A stretch of 64,000 nt of DNA from Periconia sp. R9002 (lineage: Eukaryota > Ascomycota > Dothideomycetes > Pleosporales > Periconiaceae), in assembly GCA_023627715.1 (NCBI GenBank), contig JAMAHW010000062.1:124001-188000 (forward strand). Direction: 5' to 3'. The position numbers and the translations under genes were made by a program. Shown here one piece after another: positions 46,690 through 57,334 of this stretch. The notes below the pieces were generated by a model. The model was not told the DNA's origin. It made no database searches and saw only the letters and a list, made by a program, of their open reading frames with translations. Positions within the stretch are counted from its first letter, which is position 1, and every line of letters starts with the position of its first letter.

Positions 46690-47760
46690 GACCTCACCGT
46701 CCCTTCCACGCCAACGGAACCTAATCCTCCTCGCCTCCTTCACGCTCGTCAGTATTCGCGCGTCTAATACCTAAAATACCCCAGACACATCACAAGCGAG
46801 ACATCCAAACTCTACGGAAAAAAAAATATTCTATCCCGGAACGCCTTCCATCGCATACTCGACCCGCATCGCGACAAGTCAGCTTGACGTGTTAGCGCGC
46901 GGCTTAGAATGATCTGGACTCACCGTTTTTCGCATACGTGCTTTGGTGGATTGGAATTGTTTGGACTGTCCTTATTTGCTCGGAGAGTGTTGTAGTGCTC
47001 TCCAAGCGCAGTGTCGCAGAGGATAGAGAGCTATCGTCGGCGGCGTTTCTTCCCGTGATCGAATACCGCAAGTAAGATGAGACTTTGCGATGATATACAT
47101 TATATTTTTGGCTTCCTATGATCCGAACCGTGACACAAGGAACGACGGGCATTATTATCATTGACTATTCGGCTGGAATGACCGCGATGTTAGTCATCCC
47201 AGATATTATAGTTTCGTTCCTGTGTATCAAGTATGCTTTGTTTCTTGCCATCTTGTACTACTCCATTTGCCTACACCAGTTTCTCGCCCCAGGACCACCC
47301 GTCATTGAGAAATTACTTTCGATGATGGTAACTGCTGGACCCTCGGGCCAGTTTGCCATTACTGTTCGACTTTTGGGCAGGACTGCATATACCAGGGATA
47401 TTTTTTGCGCAGTACAGTACGGCTTCAAAGCCGATCAACAACATGTACTTTGCCGGCGCTCTTGATCGTTAGCTTCGTGTTCCTTCGTGTCACGCTCTCG
47501 TGGTACCTGGTTACCGACGGCATCGTGAACGGAAATTTTCCATTCACGTTGACATGGTGCAGTCTGATTTTCCCAAGCCTTGATCAATCTCTCCATCGCG
47601 CTCGATCCCCCCGGATTCCGTGCTTTTTCAGCTGTCCGTCTTACGCTACTATTCATGATATACTTTTTTAAGTTGGTTTGTACGACGTATCGGGCCTTCC
47701 CCGGAGTCGCATTGGGCGTGCGTGCCACAGGATCACGAGTTAGGGAAAGGCAAAGAAGCG
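46690..47760 (+). pseudogene. Broken TDT-family transporter (tellurite-resistance/C4-dicarboxylate, SLAC1/Mae1/Ssu1-like)
   Basis: Fragments in different plus-strand frames match, in order, a TDT-type ten-helix anion exporter: a weak piece near 46690-46780 (LTVPSTPTE; LILLASFTLVSI), FFAYVLWWIGIVWTVLICSE followed by SSAAFLPVI at 46926-47071, then GTTGIII, LYYSICLHQFLAPGPPV and LLSMMVTAGPSGQ at about 47140-47380, then VNGNFPFTLTWCSLIF at about 47480-47575 (family pattern PFNxxWWxFTFP), and FRAFSAVRLTLLFMIYFFKL near 47610-47680. Frame changes occur between these pieces near 47440 and 47580, and a connecting stretch is missing after the FTFP-like motif. Some GTAAG-type splice sites survive (47072). 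Read as a decayed gene; an intron-rich but functional gene is less likely. Confidence 0.5.
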
Positions 47761-49527
47761 CAACGAGCGTGACCAGCAGAATAAACAATCATTATGGAGG
47801 CCCGACGGTCTGTGATTCCTACCTATGTAGTGTTTATACCGTGATTTATTACACCCATCGTTTGCGACGATAAAAAAAACTTTTGATGAAGCCAACGGTG
47901 GTGCGTCTAACCTTTTCCCAGGTCCTATGAAGCCATTGATCCATGTGGTACATTGAATTCCAACCATCTGTTCTTTAATTACATCAGCCATTGATCGACT
48001 CAGCTCACTCTCTTCTAGCCCCATATCCGTTCTTCAAACGGTGGAGATTTTGGCAGCTGACGTTGGTTCACAAAAAAATTACCGACCACTCAGTCACAGT
48101 CAGTCCAGAATCGTCCGTGCTTGCAGATCAGATCAAAGGATTCTACCTAAAGTGTTACACATCAATACCTACACGTCCCACGTCCCACAACTATGTTCCG
48201 CAGTCACACGTAGGTATTCAATTGATGGTGTGTGATGTGAAGTGTGCAATGAACTCCAAAGATGTGATGTGCACGATCTAAAAGTACCTAGCTACGAGGA
48301 CATGATTCGGAGAAGGCTGAGGCTGAGACAAAACCACCTAGTCTAGTCACGCCACCACCGGTCGGACAAACAACATTGAACCGTGTGAAAGAAGGAGAGA
48401 CATTTTAGCTGATGATGATGATGGTATGGTCCGTTTGCATGCATTAACGTCTTCCATTTGCCTACGGCATTGGTGTCTAGTTCAAGGAAATGGGTACGAC
48501 CGAATACGAAAAGTCGCGGTTTTAAAAGAAAGAAGTCAGCTATAGCGACCTATGTACGTGTCTCGATCTGGGGCTTCTATACGCGATTTTTCCCAGATGC
48601 GTTCCGTTGCCTAGCGTGCTACAGCTGAGCTGAGCGGCCAGGCAAATGAATCCAAAACGCCAACGCCAATACCAATTGATTACCAGCTTTTTTCCACGTA
48701 CGTACTTGCTTTTTTTGCGTTTTTGCGTTTCATCGTCTGCAGGTACAGGTATGCACAAGCGGTGTTGACGGCGGAGGCGGCCGGGTTTAGTGGTAACCAA
48801 CCAACCATTCCACCCTATTAGCTCTCGCCATTCTTCACCTTTTCTCAAACACACCCTCACCTCACATCCACCCCCTTACACGTACATGCCAATTGCGCGA
48901 ATTATGTACAGTGTGTATTACCCACAGCCTCCCTGCTTCCCCCGTTCCCCGCCGCCAACGCATCCGCCAAGGCGGGGCGGAAATCTATTTCGGCTACGCG
49001 TTACGCCCCATTGGTCTCTTCTCCTAGGTAGGCGCTGAGAAAAGTACGGACGTTATGTGTCGTACTTGCGGAATGTCGTTGCGTCGCCGGATCGAGTAAA
49101 GCAGTACGCTCGAACAACGCCATTTCGGCCTATTGTTTTGCTTGTTCACTGCCCTGCCCTGGCCCCAGGAGGGCCCAGGGGTATGTATGTTTTAGGGACC
49201 GGACCGCATCACGCGAGAAGAGAGAGAAAACGACATCCATACCCTCCCCCTTCACCCATGAATATTTACCACGTCGATTTTCCGGGGTGTGGTGGTCTGG
49301 AAGATTTAGGTCTTGTTTGATTCACTGCAAGGTTTCCCTTCTCTCTCTCTCTTCATTGAATTTACAAATCCTTACGTTCTTTCCACGCACACACTCCTTG
49401 ATTCCCCATATTTTTTGCTGTGGGCCCGCCCGCTGGCATTACGTCGACTGTTGTCTTGCATTGTTGCGTTCTGCGACGATCGTAGGTTACAGAGCTAGGT
49501 AGGGTATATATAAACACGGCGAGCATC
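47761..49527. other. Long upstream region of the bestrophin gene, nothing coding recognised
   Basis: No open frame with family features. A TATATATAAA string lies at 49505-49514, just 14 bp before the annotated ATG, and CT-rich stretches occur at 49330-49380. Presumed promoter and 5' UTR. Confidence 0.5.
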
Positions 49528-51135
49528 ATGGCGGAGGAAAAGGCGCAAGCCACGACGAGTGCTCTCAATGGCAGCAGCAACTCGCACACGACGACCGCAA
49601 CGACCAACGGACAGCACCTGTTACCTCCTGAGATGAGGAAGCGGAGCACGCTTTCCTCGGACATGTCAGACGATAAGGACTTCGACGATTACTTTGTCGG
49701 ACCACGAGATCTCGACCACCACTCCAAATGGCCCATCTTCCTGCGTCTCCACGGCAGCGTGACGCCGGGCATGGTGCTGCCGCTCATTTTCGTCGGTGGC
49801 TGGTCCACGGCCATCACATGCATCAGCGAGTTCGTGTATGACCTGGGCATCAACTCGGTGCTCCTCACCGTCCTCGGTTTCGTCGTCGGTCTCGCGCTCT
49901 CGTTCCGCTCCTCGACCGCGTACGAGCGGTACAACGAAGGCCGCAAGTACTGGGCCCAGCTCGCCTTTGTGTCGCAGAACCTCGCGCGTCTGATCTGGGT
50001 TCACGCCCAAGAGCGCCACGACCACCCGGACGACCCTCTCCTCGGGAAAAAGGACCTCCTCGCAAAGATCAGCTGCCTCAACATGATCGCGTCCTTCGCG
50101 CAGGCCCTCAAGCACAAGCTGCGCTTCGAACCGTACGCGCACTACGAGGACCTGCAGCATTCGGTCGGGCATCTCGATACGTTTGCGAAGCGCGCGGGGA
50201 CGCCCGAGGAGCCCAAGGCGCCGAACGCGTTCAAGCGGCTGTGCAAGTTTTTGGGGATTCCCATGGCCGAATCGAATCCACGCAAGTTGCTCAAGAAGGC
50301 GAAGAAGCCCGTGGGGAACCTGCCGTTGGAGATTTTGAACCATTTGTCTGCGTACATGAAGACGATTTTCGAGAACGAAACGCTCAAGACGCCCATTTAT
50401 CAGACGCAGAGCTTGACGGGGTTGCAGACCATGAATGATATCCTCACCGGGACTGATCGTATCTTGCAAACCCCACTCCCTATCGCGTACAGCATCGCTA
50501 TTGGGCAGATCACTTGGGTTTACATCCTCCTTCTCCCCTTTCAACTCTACAAGTCGCTCCAATGGGTCACGATCCCGGCCTCCATCTTCGCCGCATACGT
50601 TATCCTCGGAATTGCGTACGTATCTTCCTCTTACCTCCCCTAATATATTTTTAACTAAACTACTCACAGCCTCATCGGCCGTGAAATTGAAAACCCCTTC
50701 GGCGACGACGTAAACGATCTACCCCTGGACTCCTTCTGCAAGCAGATCCAGGCGGACCTAGACATCATCATGGCGACACCGCCACCGCTGGCGAACTCAT
50801 TCCTGATGTCCGACGAGAACGAGCCGCTGTTCCCGCTCAGCTCTTTGTCCACTAACGCGTGGCTGGGCAAGAGCGTCGAGGATATCCGCAGCGCGTTGGG
50901 GACCCGCGCGAGTATGAACATGAGGCGTGATAACGAGCAGTGGATGGAGGAGCAGTGGGGCGCGGGCTGGAGGAAGAGTAAGGATGATGGGACGAGAATG
51001 AGGAGGAGTGTTAGTGCGCATAGGGCGAAGAGGGATGTTGAGCATGGCGTGGGTGGAGGAGGAGGTGGAGGTGGTGGTGCGGGTGCGGGCGCGGCGGGTG
51101 CAGGTGGTGCGGCTGGTGCTGGTGGTCAGGAGTAA
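49528..51135 (+). CDS. Bestrophin-like (RFP-TM / UPF0187) chloride channel family protein
   Basis: Membrane anion-channel family; fungal members are little characterised. Exons 49528-50615 and 50670-51135 give 517 aa; the 54-bp intron has donor GTACGT and acceptor CTCACAG and joins GIA to LIGREIENPFGDDVNDLPLD, the highly conserved bestrophin C-terminal signature. N-terminal 60 residues are Ser/Thr-rich. Hydrophobic segments at about 75-100 (GMVLPLIFVGGWSTAITCI) and 105-125 (SVLLTVLGFVVGLALSF) are followed by RSSTAYERYNEGRKYWAQL, the family hallmark. Two more lie near 325-370 (IAIGQITWVYILLLPFQLY). The C-terminus ends in a Gly/Ala run encoded by GGT/GCG repeats. Complete. A shorter start at Met36 is possible given the TATA-like string near the first ATG. 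Confidence 0.93.
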
Positions 51136-51566
51136 GGGCATACGGTGATGGTGTTTTTTGGTCTTGCGATAGATTCGGGATTTACGGCCGTAAGCGTGCG
51201 TGTCTTTGATGGAGTTGTGCTTGTTTGCTGGGAATATGCGTTAATTGTCAAGACCCCTTTGGGAAATTTGATGCGGTGTAGTTGTAGAAAATTGTAATTG
51301 TATATGAGTAGTTTTTCTGGTTGCATTTCATCTTCTAAGGCTTCTTCGAATTCTCATGACAATACCGTTGTAGTCCCAGTAGGAGTTATTTATCCAACAA
51401 GAAGCCGACAAATCGTCGTATTTTGGATTCTTCGGACTGGTGGTAGGTACGATACGGAAATTTTAGCCCTAATGTTTCGCCATATCAAGTGTCCATAAGT
51501 ACAGGTGATGCATTTTTAACCTACACGTTACAAAATCAACATATATATCCCAACTCACAAGACAAG

Positions 51567-52608
51567 TTACAATTTCGCAGCGGAAGGCGTACCGAGGTAA
51601 GCAATGCACTCGATCTCGACGGGCACACCCTTAGGCAACTGCTTGACCGCAACGCAGCTGCGCGCGGGCTTATGCGCGAAGAACTTCTCATACTCTCCGT
51701 TCATCTCGGCGAAGTTGGCCATATCATCGAGAAAGACTACGACCTATTGGTTTGATCGCCCCGAGAAGGGATTTCAAGTTAGCTGGCTGGATTCACCCAT
51801 AGAAGGAAGACGAGCAGGGTTGTGAGACTGTGTCACTGCCTACCTTGACAACCCTTGACACATCCGTACCAGCTTCCTTCAAAATAGCTGCAATGTTGGC
51901 GCAGCACGCCTTGGTCTTGTCCGCGATGCTACCCTCGACGAGATTTCCGTCCTTGTCGCCGGGGATCTGGCCAGAGACGTAGAGCTGTGGTCCGACGGCG
52001 ATGGCTTGGCTCTGTGTGTTGTTGTGTTCGTCAGCGATTTACTCTGCTTGATCATCTCCACCGTGCTCTCTTCCCCTTTCTCATTTAGAAGTGGGTGGAT
52101 GTGCACGTCCTTGTAGGGGGTTTGAGCGGCATTGGAAGATCGGTTGAGAATGAGTTGGAGAGCTTTGGAATGGAAGGGCCGTAAAGCACCATCCTCTCCC
52201 ATTTCGATAGCCGCATTCGAATTACATCGAGAATTCGGGGGATGGGTGAACGTACGTAAGGACCGACAGCTGCATCACACAATCTCAATTAGCTCATGTC
52301 CAAGCCTTCAATCACCCATCAAATCACATCACGATTGAAGGTATTTGACAAAGATGCCATCAATTGGAGGGGAGTATTCTCAAGAACATACTGGGAAATG
52401 CCTCCTTGGTAGAAATCTTCTTAAGATCCGACATGTTTCTGGTCTGTTGCGTTGTCACGGAGAGGGGTAGTAGTGTAGGATGACGACGAGGTATGGGTCT
52501 CGCAGCAGCAGCAATTGAAGCAATCAAACGTTGCTGTCGAAGGAAAAAGGAAGAGGATGAGGAAAGAGGTCTGATAGCTCTACGGAACAACAATGATGTC
52601 GATGACAT
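51567..52608 (-). CDS. RidA/YjgF/UK114 family enamine/imine deaminase (Hmf1/Mmf1-like)
   Basis: Hydrolyses reactive enamine/imine intermediates from PLP enzymes, protecting branched-chain amino acid metabolism. Exons 52608-52392, 52269-52256 (14 nt only), 52011-51844 and 51743-51567 give 191 aa. The microexon encodes the VGPY of the conserved VGPYSQAIAVG, and its phases fit exactly (donor GTACGT, acceptor GATGCAG). Family marks: QLYVSGQIPGD, CCANIAAILKEAG, VVFLDDMANFAEMN and the substrate-carboxylate Arg in ARSCVAVKQLPKGVPVEIE. Residues 1-57 are Arg/Ser/Leu-rich without acids, a mitochondrial presequence. An internal in-frame ATG at 52434 (MSDLKK) would give the cytosolic form, so one gene may serve both compartments. 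Confidence 0.93.
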
Positions 52609-53478
52609 TCGCCAAACCTAGGGACAAAATGGCTATAGCTCGATAGGTCGACGTCCCCGTCCGACGTCGTCGTGGTGGATTATCTTCGCGCCGGTCCTGC
52701 CCCGCACTCTCACACGTCTTCGCAGAGTAAACCAAAGAGCTGGCTACCATCGGCTCTTACCGCCCGCCGCATCAGGGTCCGGTTCCGATCCTCGGCAGCG
52801 CTAGGCCATTTGAAGAAGAGTGGGGGTGTTTTGCAGGGATGCGCGAGCCACCTTCCCTTTCGCAAAGACACGCGTCGTTGAGCGTGCACGGATGGAGGGG
52901 TAAACGGCCTCGGCCGCCACTATTTTTTTTTCTCCCGTTGTGGTCTGTCTTTCCACGAATCCTTCCGATGAGACATCACAGGCATGTATGGCGAGCGAAG
53001 GGCCGAGTGGTGTGTGAGATCGATGATTCACAGTGAGAAGCATATTGACATGGATTGTGTTATATAGTTTTGCAAGTATTAAGCCGATGCTCCCAACTGT
53101 TTATTTACCGTAGCGCACCGGGATGGGAAGCTTCATATTAATCGGGACTCATAACCCGACAGAGAAAATAGGGTGGAGACAAAATATGAAACACGTAATC
53201 TCGATACGGATGAACATAACGTAATGGTGTAGTTCGACTCTGCTGTATACAGTGTCGACCCTTTGTTGTTGTTGTTTCTTTTAGAGAAGAGCAGTGTTTT
53301 GAACGATCAGAAACGATGAATCCAAAAGAAAGCCATAAAGCAACGCCGATTCTATACCCTTCTATAGCCAAGGAGGAGGGGTCGACTTGATATGTGCTGT
53401 CGGGGAATGAGCTTGAGTGGGGGGGCCGTCTATTCGAAAAAAAGATGGGGATGGATTCAATCCGGAGAGGATGATGCT
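52609..53478. other. Intergenic region, nothing recognised
   Basis: Promoter of the RidA gene and 3' flank of the APRT gene. Random short frames only. Confidence 0.55.
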
Positions 53479-54255
53479 TCACTTCTCCTGGCTGGACAGG
53501 AGGGTGTAGACCGGGGCGTTGAGCTTGTCGCGGCCCTTGAGGAAGTCGAGTTCGAGCATGAAGATGTACTCCACCAGAGAGCCACCGAGTTTCTTAACAA
53601 GCGAGCCTGCCGCTGCGGCGGAGCCACCTGTTTCCACACGTTAGAAGATGAATGATCATACGTGATGTATCTTTGCTGGTTGGAGAACTAGATAAGGGGT
53701 GAACTCACCAGTGGCGATGATGTCGTCGACGACGAGCACCCTCTGCCCCTCCTTAATGGCATCCTTCTGCATCTGGAAGAAATCGGTCCCGTACTCCTTC
53801 TCGTACCCCTCCGTCACACACTCGCCAGGCATCTTGCCCTTCTTGCGCACGGGCACAAAGGCGGCGTCGAGCCTCAGGGCCAAACTGGGACCGAAGAGGA
53901 ACCCACGAGCGTCGAGACCAACCACGACGTCGATGTTGCCGCGGCCGTAGGTGTCGACGACATGGAGCTCCAAGGCACGGATCAGGTCGCCGTGGAGTTT
54001 GGGATTGGCGAAGATGGGCAAGATGTCTTCGAAGAGGATGCCGGGAGAAGGGAAATCGGGGAATTGGCGCAGGGCGGCGCGAAGGTTTACCGTAAGACGG
54101 GAGAGTTCGGTGGCGGGGGAGGAATGGGAGGCGGAGAGTCCTCTTTCGGAGGCATGGCTGTCGACGCCGATGGTAGGATCGGGTTTGTTGGCGGGCGGAT
54201 GGGAGGCGGTCGCGTCCTTGTCTGCGGAGGAGTGGGAGGGGGGAGCGGTGGACAT
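53479..54255 (-). CDS. apt1: Adenine phosphoribosyltransferase
   Basis: Purine salvage: adenine + PRPP to AMP + PPi, cytosolic. Exons 54255-53709 and 53627-53479 give 231 aa. The core starts near residue 50 ([19 protein letters not shown]) and contains [17 protein letters not shown] and the PRPP-binding [12 protein letters not shown], whose final glycine is split by the intron (donor GTGAGT, acceptor AAACAG). The C-terminal [14 protein letters not shown] and [14 protein letters not shown] match the family. About 45 Ser/Pro-rich residues precede the core, longer than typical APRTs (about 180 aa). The open frame continues further upstream to 54720, but the added sequence is hydrophobic/Pro-rich and reads like a leader, so the ATG at 54255 is preferred. 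Confidence 0.93.
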
Positions 54256-57002
54256 GATGGAGAAGAAGAGAAGGGAGGAAGGGGGGAAAAGAAAAAGCGG
54301 ACAGACGCAAGGCAAGGCGAGGGCAAGACCAGGTAGGGTAAGTAGATAGGGATAGTGATAGGGCAGGATAGGACCGCACAGGATAAGACGCCTGGGGACT
54401 GGGGGAGGGAGGGAGGGGTTGGCTAGAACTGGCAACTGGGAATGGGACGGGTTCTGAAGCTCTGGTTGGCGTTGCGTTGATGGTTGCTGGGCTGAGGCCT
54501 GACTCTGAGGGGCTGGAACTGGAGCCTTGACCGTCTCTTTTTTTTGCTGTGAACTTTGCTGCAAGAGGATAGGTAATCGGTCGGGTCGGGAGACAAGGAG
54601 GGTGGGAAAAAAACAGACGAGGAAAAGAAAAGAAAAGAAAAAAAAAATCCAAGGGTCGGAGGGCCATGGGAAAATTACCAGAGGGGCAGCATCAAGCAAC
54701 TGTACCGTGGCTAGCCCCACTCGGGCGTGGTGATGGTAATGGTACGGCTGACTACCCAGGTAGTTTACAAACTACAAGGCGCTAGCATCTCTACCTAGGC
54801 ATGTCCATCTGTACTGTACCATGTTCATACGTACATATGTATACACACGTACAGATCCCCATTATTACACCGCAGTTGTGAAGGTATGGATGTAGCATGC
54901 ATGTATGTATTCTTAGCATACCACGACAACCATACATAGGTACAGTTACCTCATCCAACCTGCCAAATGCTGCCTTCTCTTCAAACTCTATTCTATCGAA
55001 TTCAATACCGAGCACATCTACTCTCCATCCAGTGTTTGGCGTGCATTCGTGGCCTGGCCTGGCGAGCACAATCCCGATCCTGCTACAACGCTGCTACACA
55101 ACGTGCCGTCTTGCAACGTCGTTGAAAGAAAAGGGTGGATACAAGACCCGCTCTGCCGCTTGAGACAAAAGGTGCCATCGATAGGCAAACCTGCTTCCCC
55201 TGCGGCGCGCGCATCCAAAAAGTCTAGACTCTAGCCCTTTGGAGATCAAACAGCTCCAGGCATGGTAGTTGCTGGGTAACCCTCAAGGTTGATACATGTA
55301 CATATGTATGGATGTACAGGGCCATGCAGTCCACTATCCATCGTTGTTCTTTCCGAGATCCACGGCCGATTGATTGATGGATACCATGCTTCCATTTTTT
55401 TAATTCTTCTCCCATGGCTAATCAGTCGATGAAATGAGTAAGCTGTTGCCTACCATCATCCTACATGGCTCCTTTGATTGATTCATCCCACCACCTACCC
55501 CCCTTCAGCTTCTCCACCCCTCCACCAACACCCACTCACCCACGCACACGCATACAGCACACCACTCCCGTCCCCGTCTCCTACATGTTGATGCCACAAT
55601 TGCCTGTCGGGTACCGCCATTCGCTACGCCCTTTGTTTTCTCTTGATTAACTCCTTCTCCACCGCATCACACCATGGCCTACAGCTGGATAGCACAGTCC
55701 CAACAAAAACCCACCTCACCAAGTGCCCGCGCCAGCTCGTTGCTTTCTCCAGGCAACACGTCGCTCTGATTTGCCGTCACCTCCATCTGCAATATATTAC
55801 GTCAACCCGCGCCGCTGCTGGAAATGATTGCCAATAAATCCCATCGCGCTGCCAGGCCATGTGGGTACGGATGCTGATGCTGATGTTTGATGTTGTCAAC
55901 TGTTTTTGTTTCTCATGCACCCATGTATGCATCATTGCATGCCATGTATCCAAGCGCCGCCGTTGTCCTGCCCAGTTCCTGCGATACGCTTCTGAGTCGG
56001 CCTTGTTGGCGCCTCTCACTCACGCCAGTGCTCATATCGTTCCACGCCACCGTCCGTGGATACATCATGATACACAGTGCCAGCGTCGACCGACTTTCAG
56101 TAGGGTGCAAGGTTAGACCAGAATTCGCATCGCGAAGCGAAAGCGACATGTATTGCTATGTATGTACTATGTACTATGCGCTGCAAGACAGACGGTTAAA
56201 ACAAGTTGATGATGGATGATGCGACGATACGAGATGCCCCAGCTCTTTCTTTTCTTTGCAACCTGTCGTTGTACGCGCATCGCTTTGGCTCCACGAATAA
56301 GTGTGCACGCCATCTGCGCCGTGCAAGCCACAAAGAACGCGAATCCCAGCGGTCCGCGACCAGAACATCTTGGACGCTTCTAGTGCTGATGTACAGAGTA
56401 CATACTGTAGCATAGAAGTTGGCTTGGACATCGGTACGGTGACCAAGTGGTGGTGTACTTGTGCGCGTAGAGTACAGCCTGTATCTAGAATCCACCTCTA
56501 CCACGCCAAATGCGGACTAGCACGGGCAGGCGGTGAATACCAATGTGGCTTGATTTTCTCGCTAACGCGGCTAGATGCAGTAGTGAGAGAATGGCATACC
56601 CGATGGAGTGAAGCCGCAAGCTTCCATACAGCATGGCATGCGAATGCGATATGAATCCGGATTGGGCCGAGAATGACGACTTTTTTTTCTGCTTTCCGAC
56701 AACGACTCCAATCTCTGCTTTGATATTGCCCGGTAGACAGATATAGACATCCAATGACCAACCCATGTATGATGTGCATGTGTAACGATCCATGGATCGT
56801 AGACCTTTCTGCTCGTACCACATTCGACAATGTTGAGCAGCGCCACCTCCGCACATAACTGCCCACGACATGGGGGCCCGCTTCCTCACATGCATGCAGG
56901 GCGATCCTACTTCTTATCATGCAATAGTTATCGGCTTTAAACCTGTAAAACAAGAACAATGAACGCTCAAGATCGGTGCAGCGAGACCCCAGCCCCAATC
57001 TC
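54256..57002. other. 2.7-kb intergenic region, nothing coding recognised
   Basis: Contains the APRT leader with A/T homopolymers near 54600-54650, TACATATGTATG-type strings near 54830-54910 and 56155-56175, and many short overlapping frames. None has family features or splice structure. The right end is the 3' flank of the homoserine kinase-AIR synthetase gene. Confidence 0.5.
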
Positions 57003-57303
57003 TCACTCCCAGACATGCATGTTGAGAACTGTGCAATCTTCGGCAGTCCTTTTCACGAGGGACCCCACTTTGAACACTTGCTCACCGTGTTCTTGTAAAA
57101 TCTCGGTCGCCTGTTGTACCTTTTCCTCACTAACCACCAAGACCATGCCCAACCCTGTGTTGAATGTTCGACAGAACTCCACGTCTTCAAGGCGGCCGGC
57201 CTCTTTGAGCCATTTGAAAACGTCCGGAACTGGCCACGTCCTAGCGTCCAACTCCGCAGCAAGGGTCTCAGGCAGCATGCGAGGGATATTTTCCGATAGG
57301 CCT

Positions 57304-57334
<31 letters not shown>

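Noticed and set aside
49666..50667. 333-codon frame antisense to the bestrophin gene
   Set aside because: Shadow of a GC-rich, codon-biased gene; Arg/Val/Glu-rich with no motif.
52609..53478. Possible tRNA or small RNA in the RidA-APRT spacer and other gaps
   Set aside because: No T-loop GTTCRA consensus with a paired acceptor stem was found by eye on either strand.
54256..54720. Extended APRT start with hydrophobic N-terminus
   Set aside because: Would add about 155 residues of Pro/Ser/Phe-rich sequence unlike any APRT; polypyrimidine leader read in frame.
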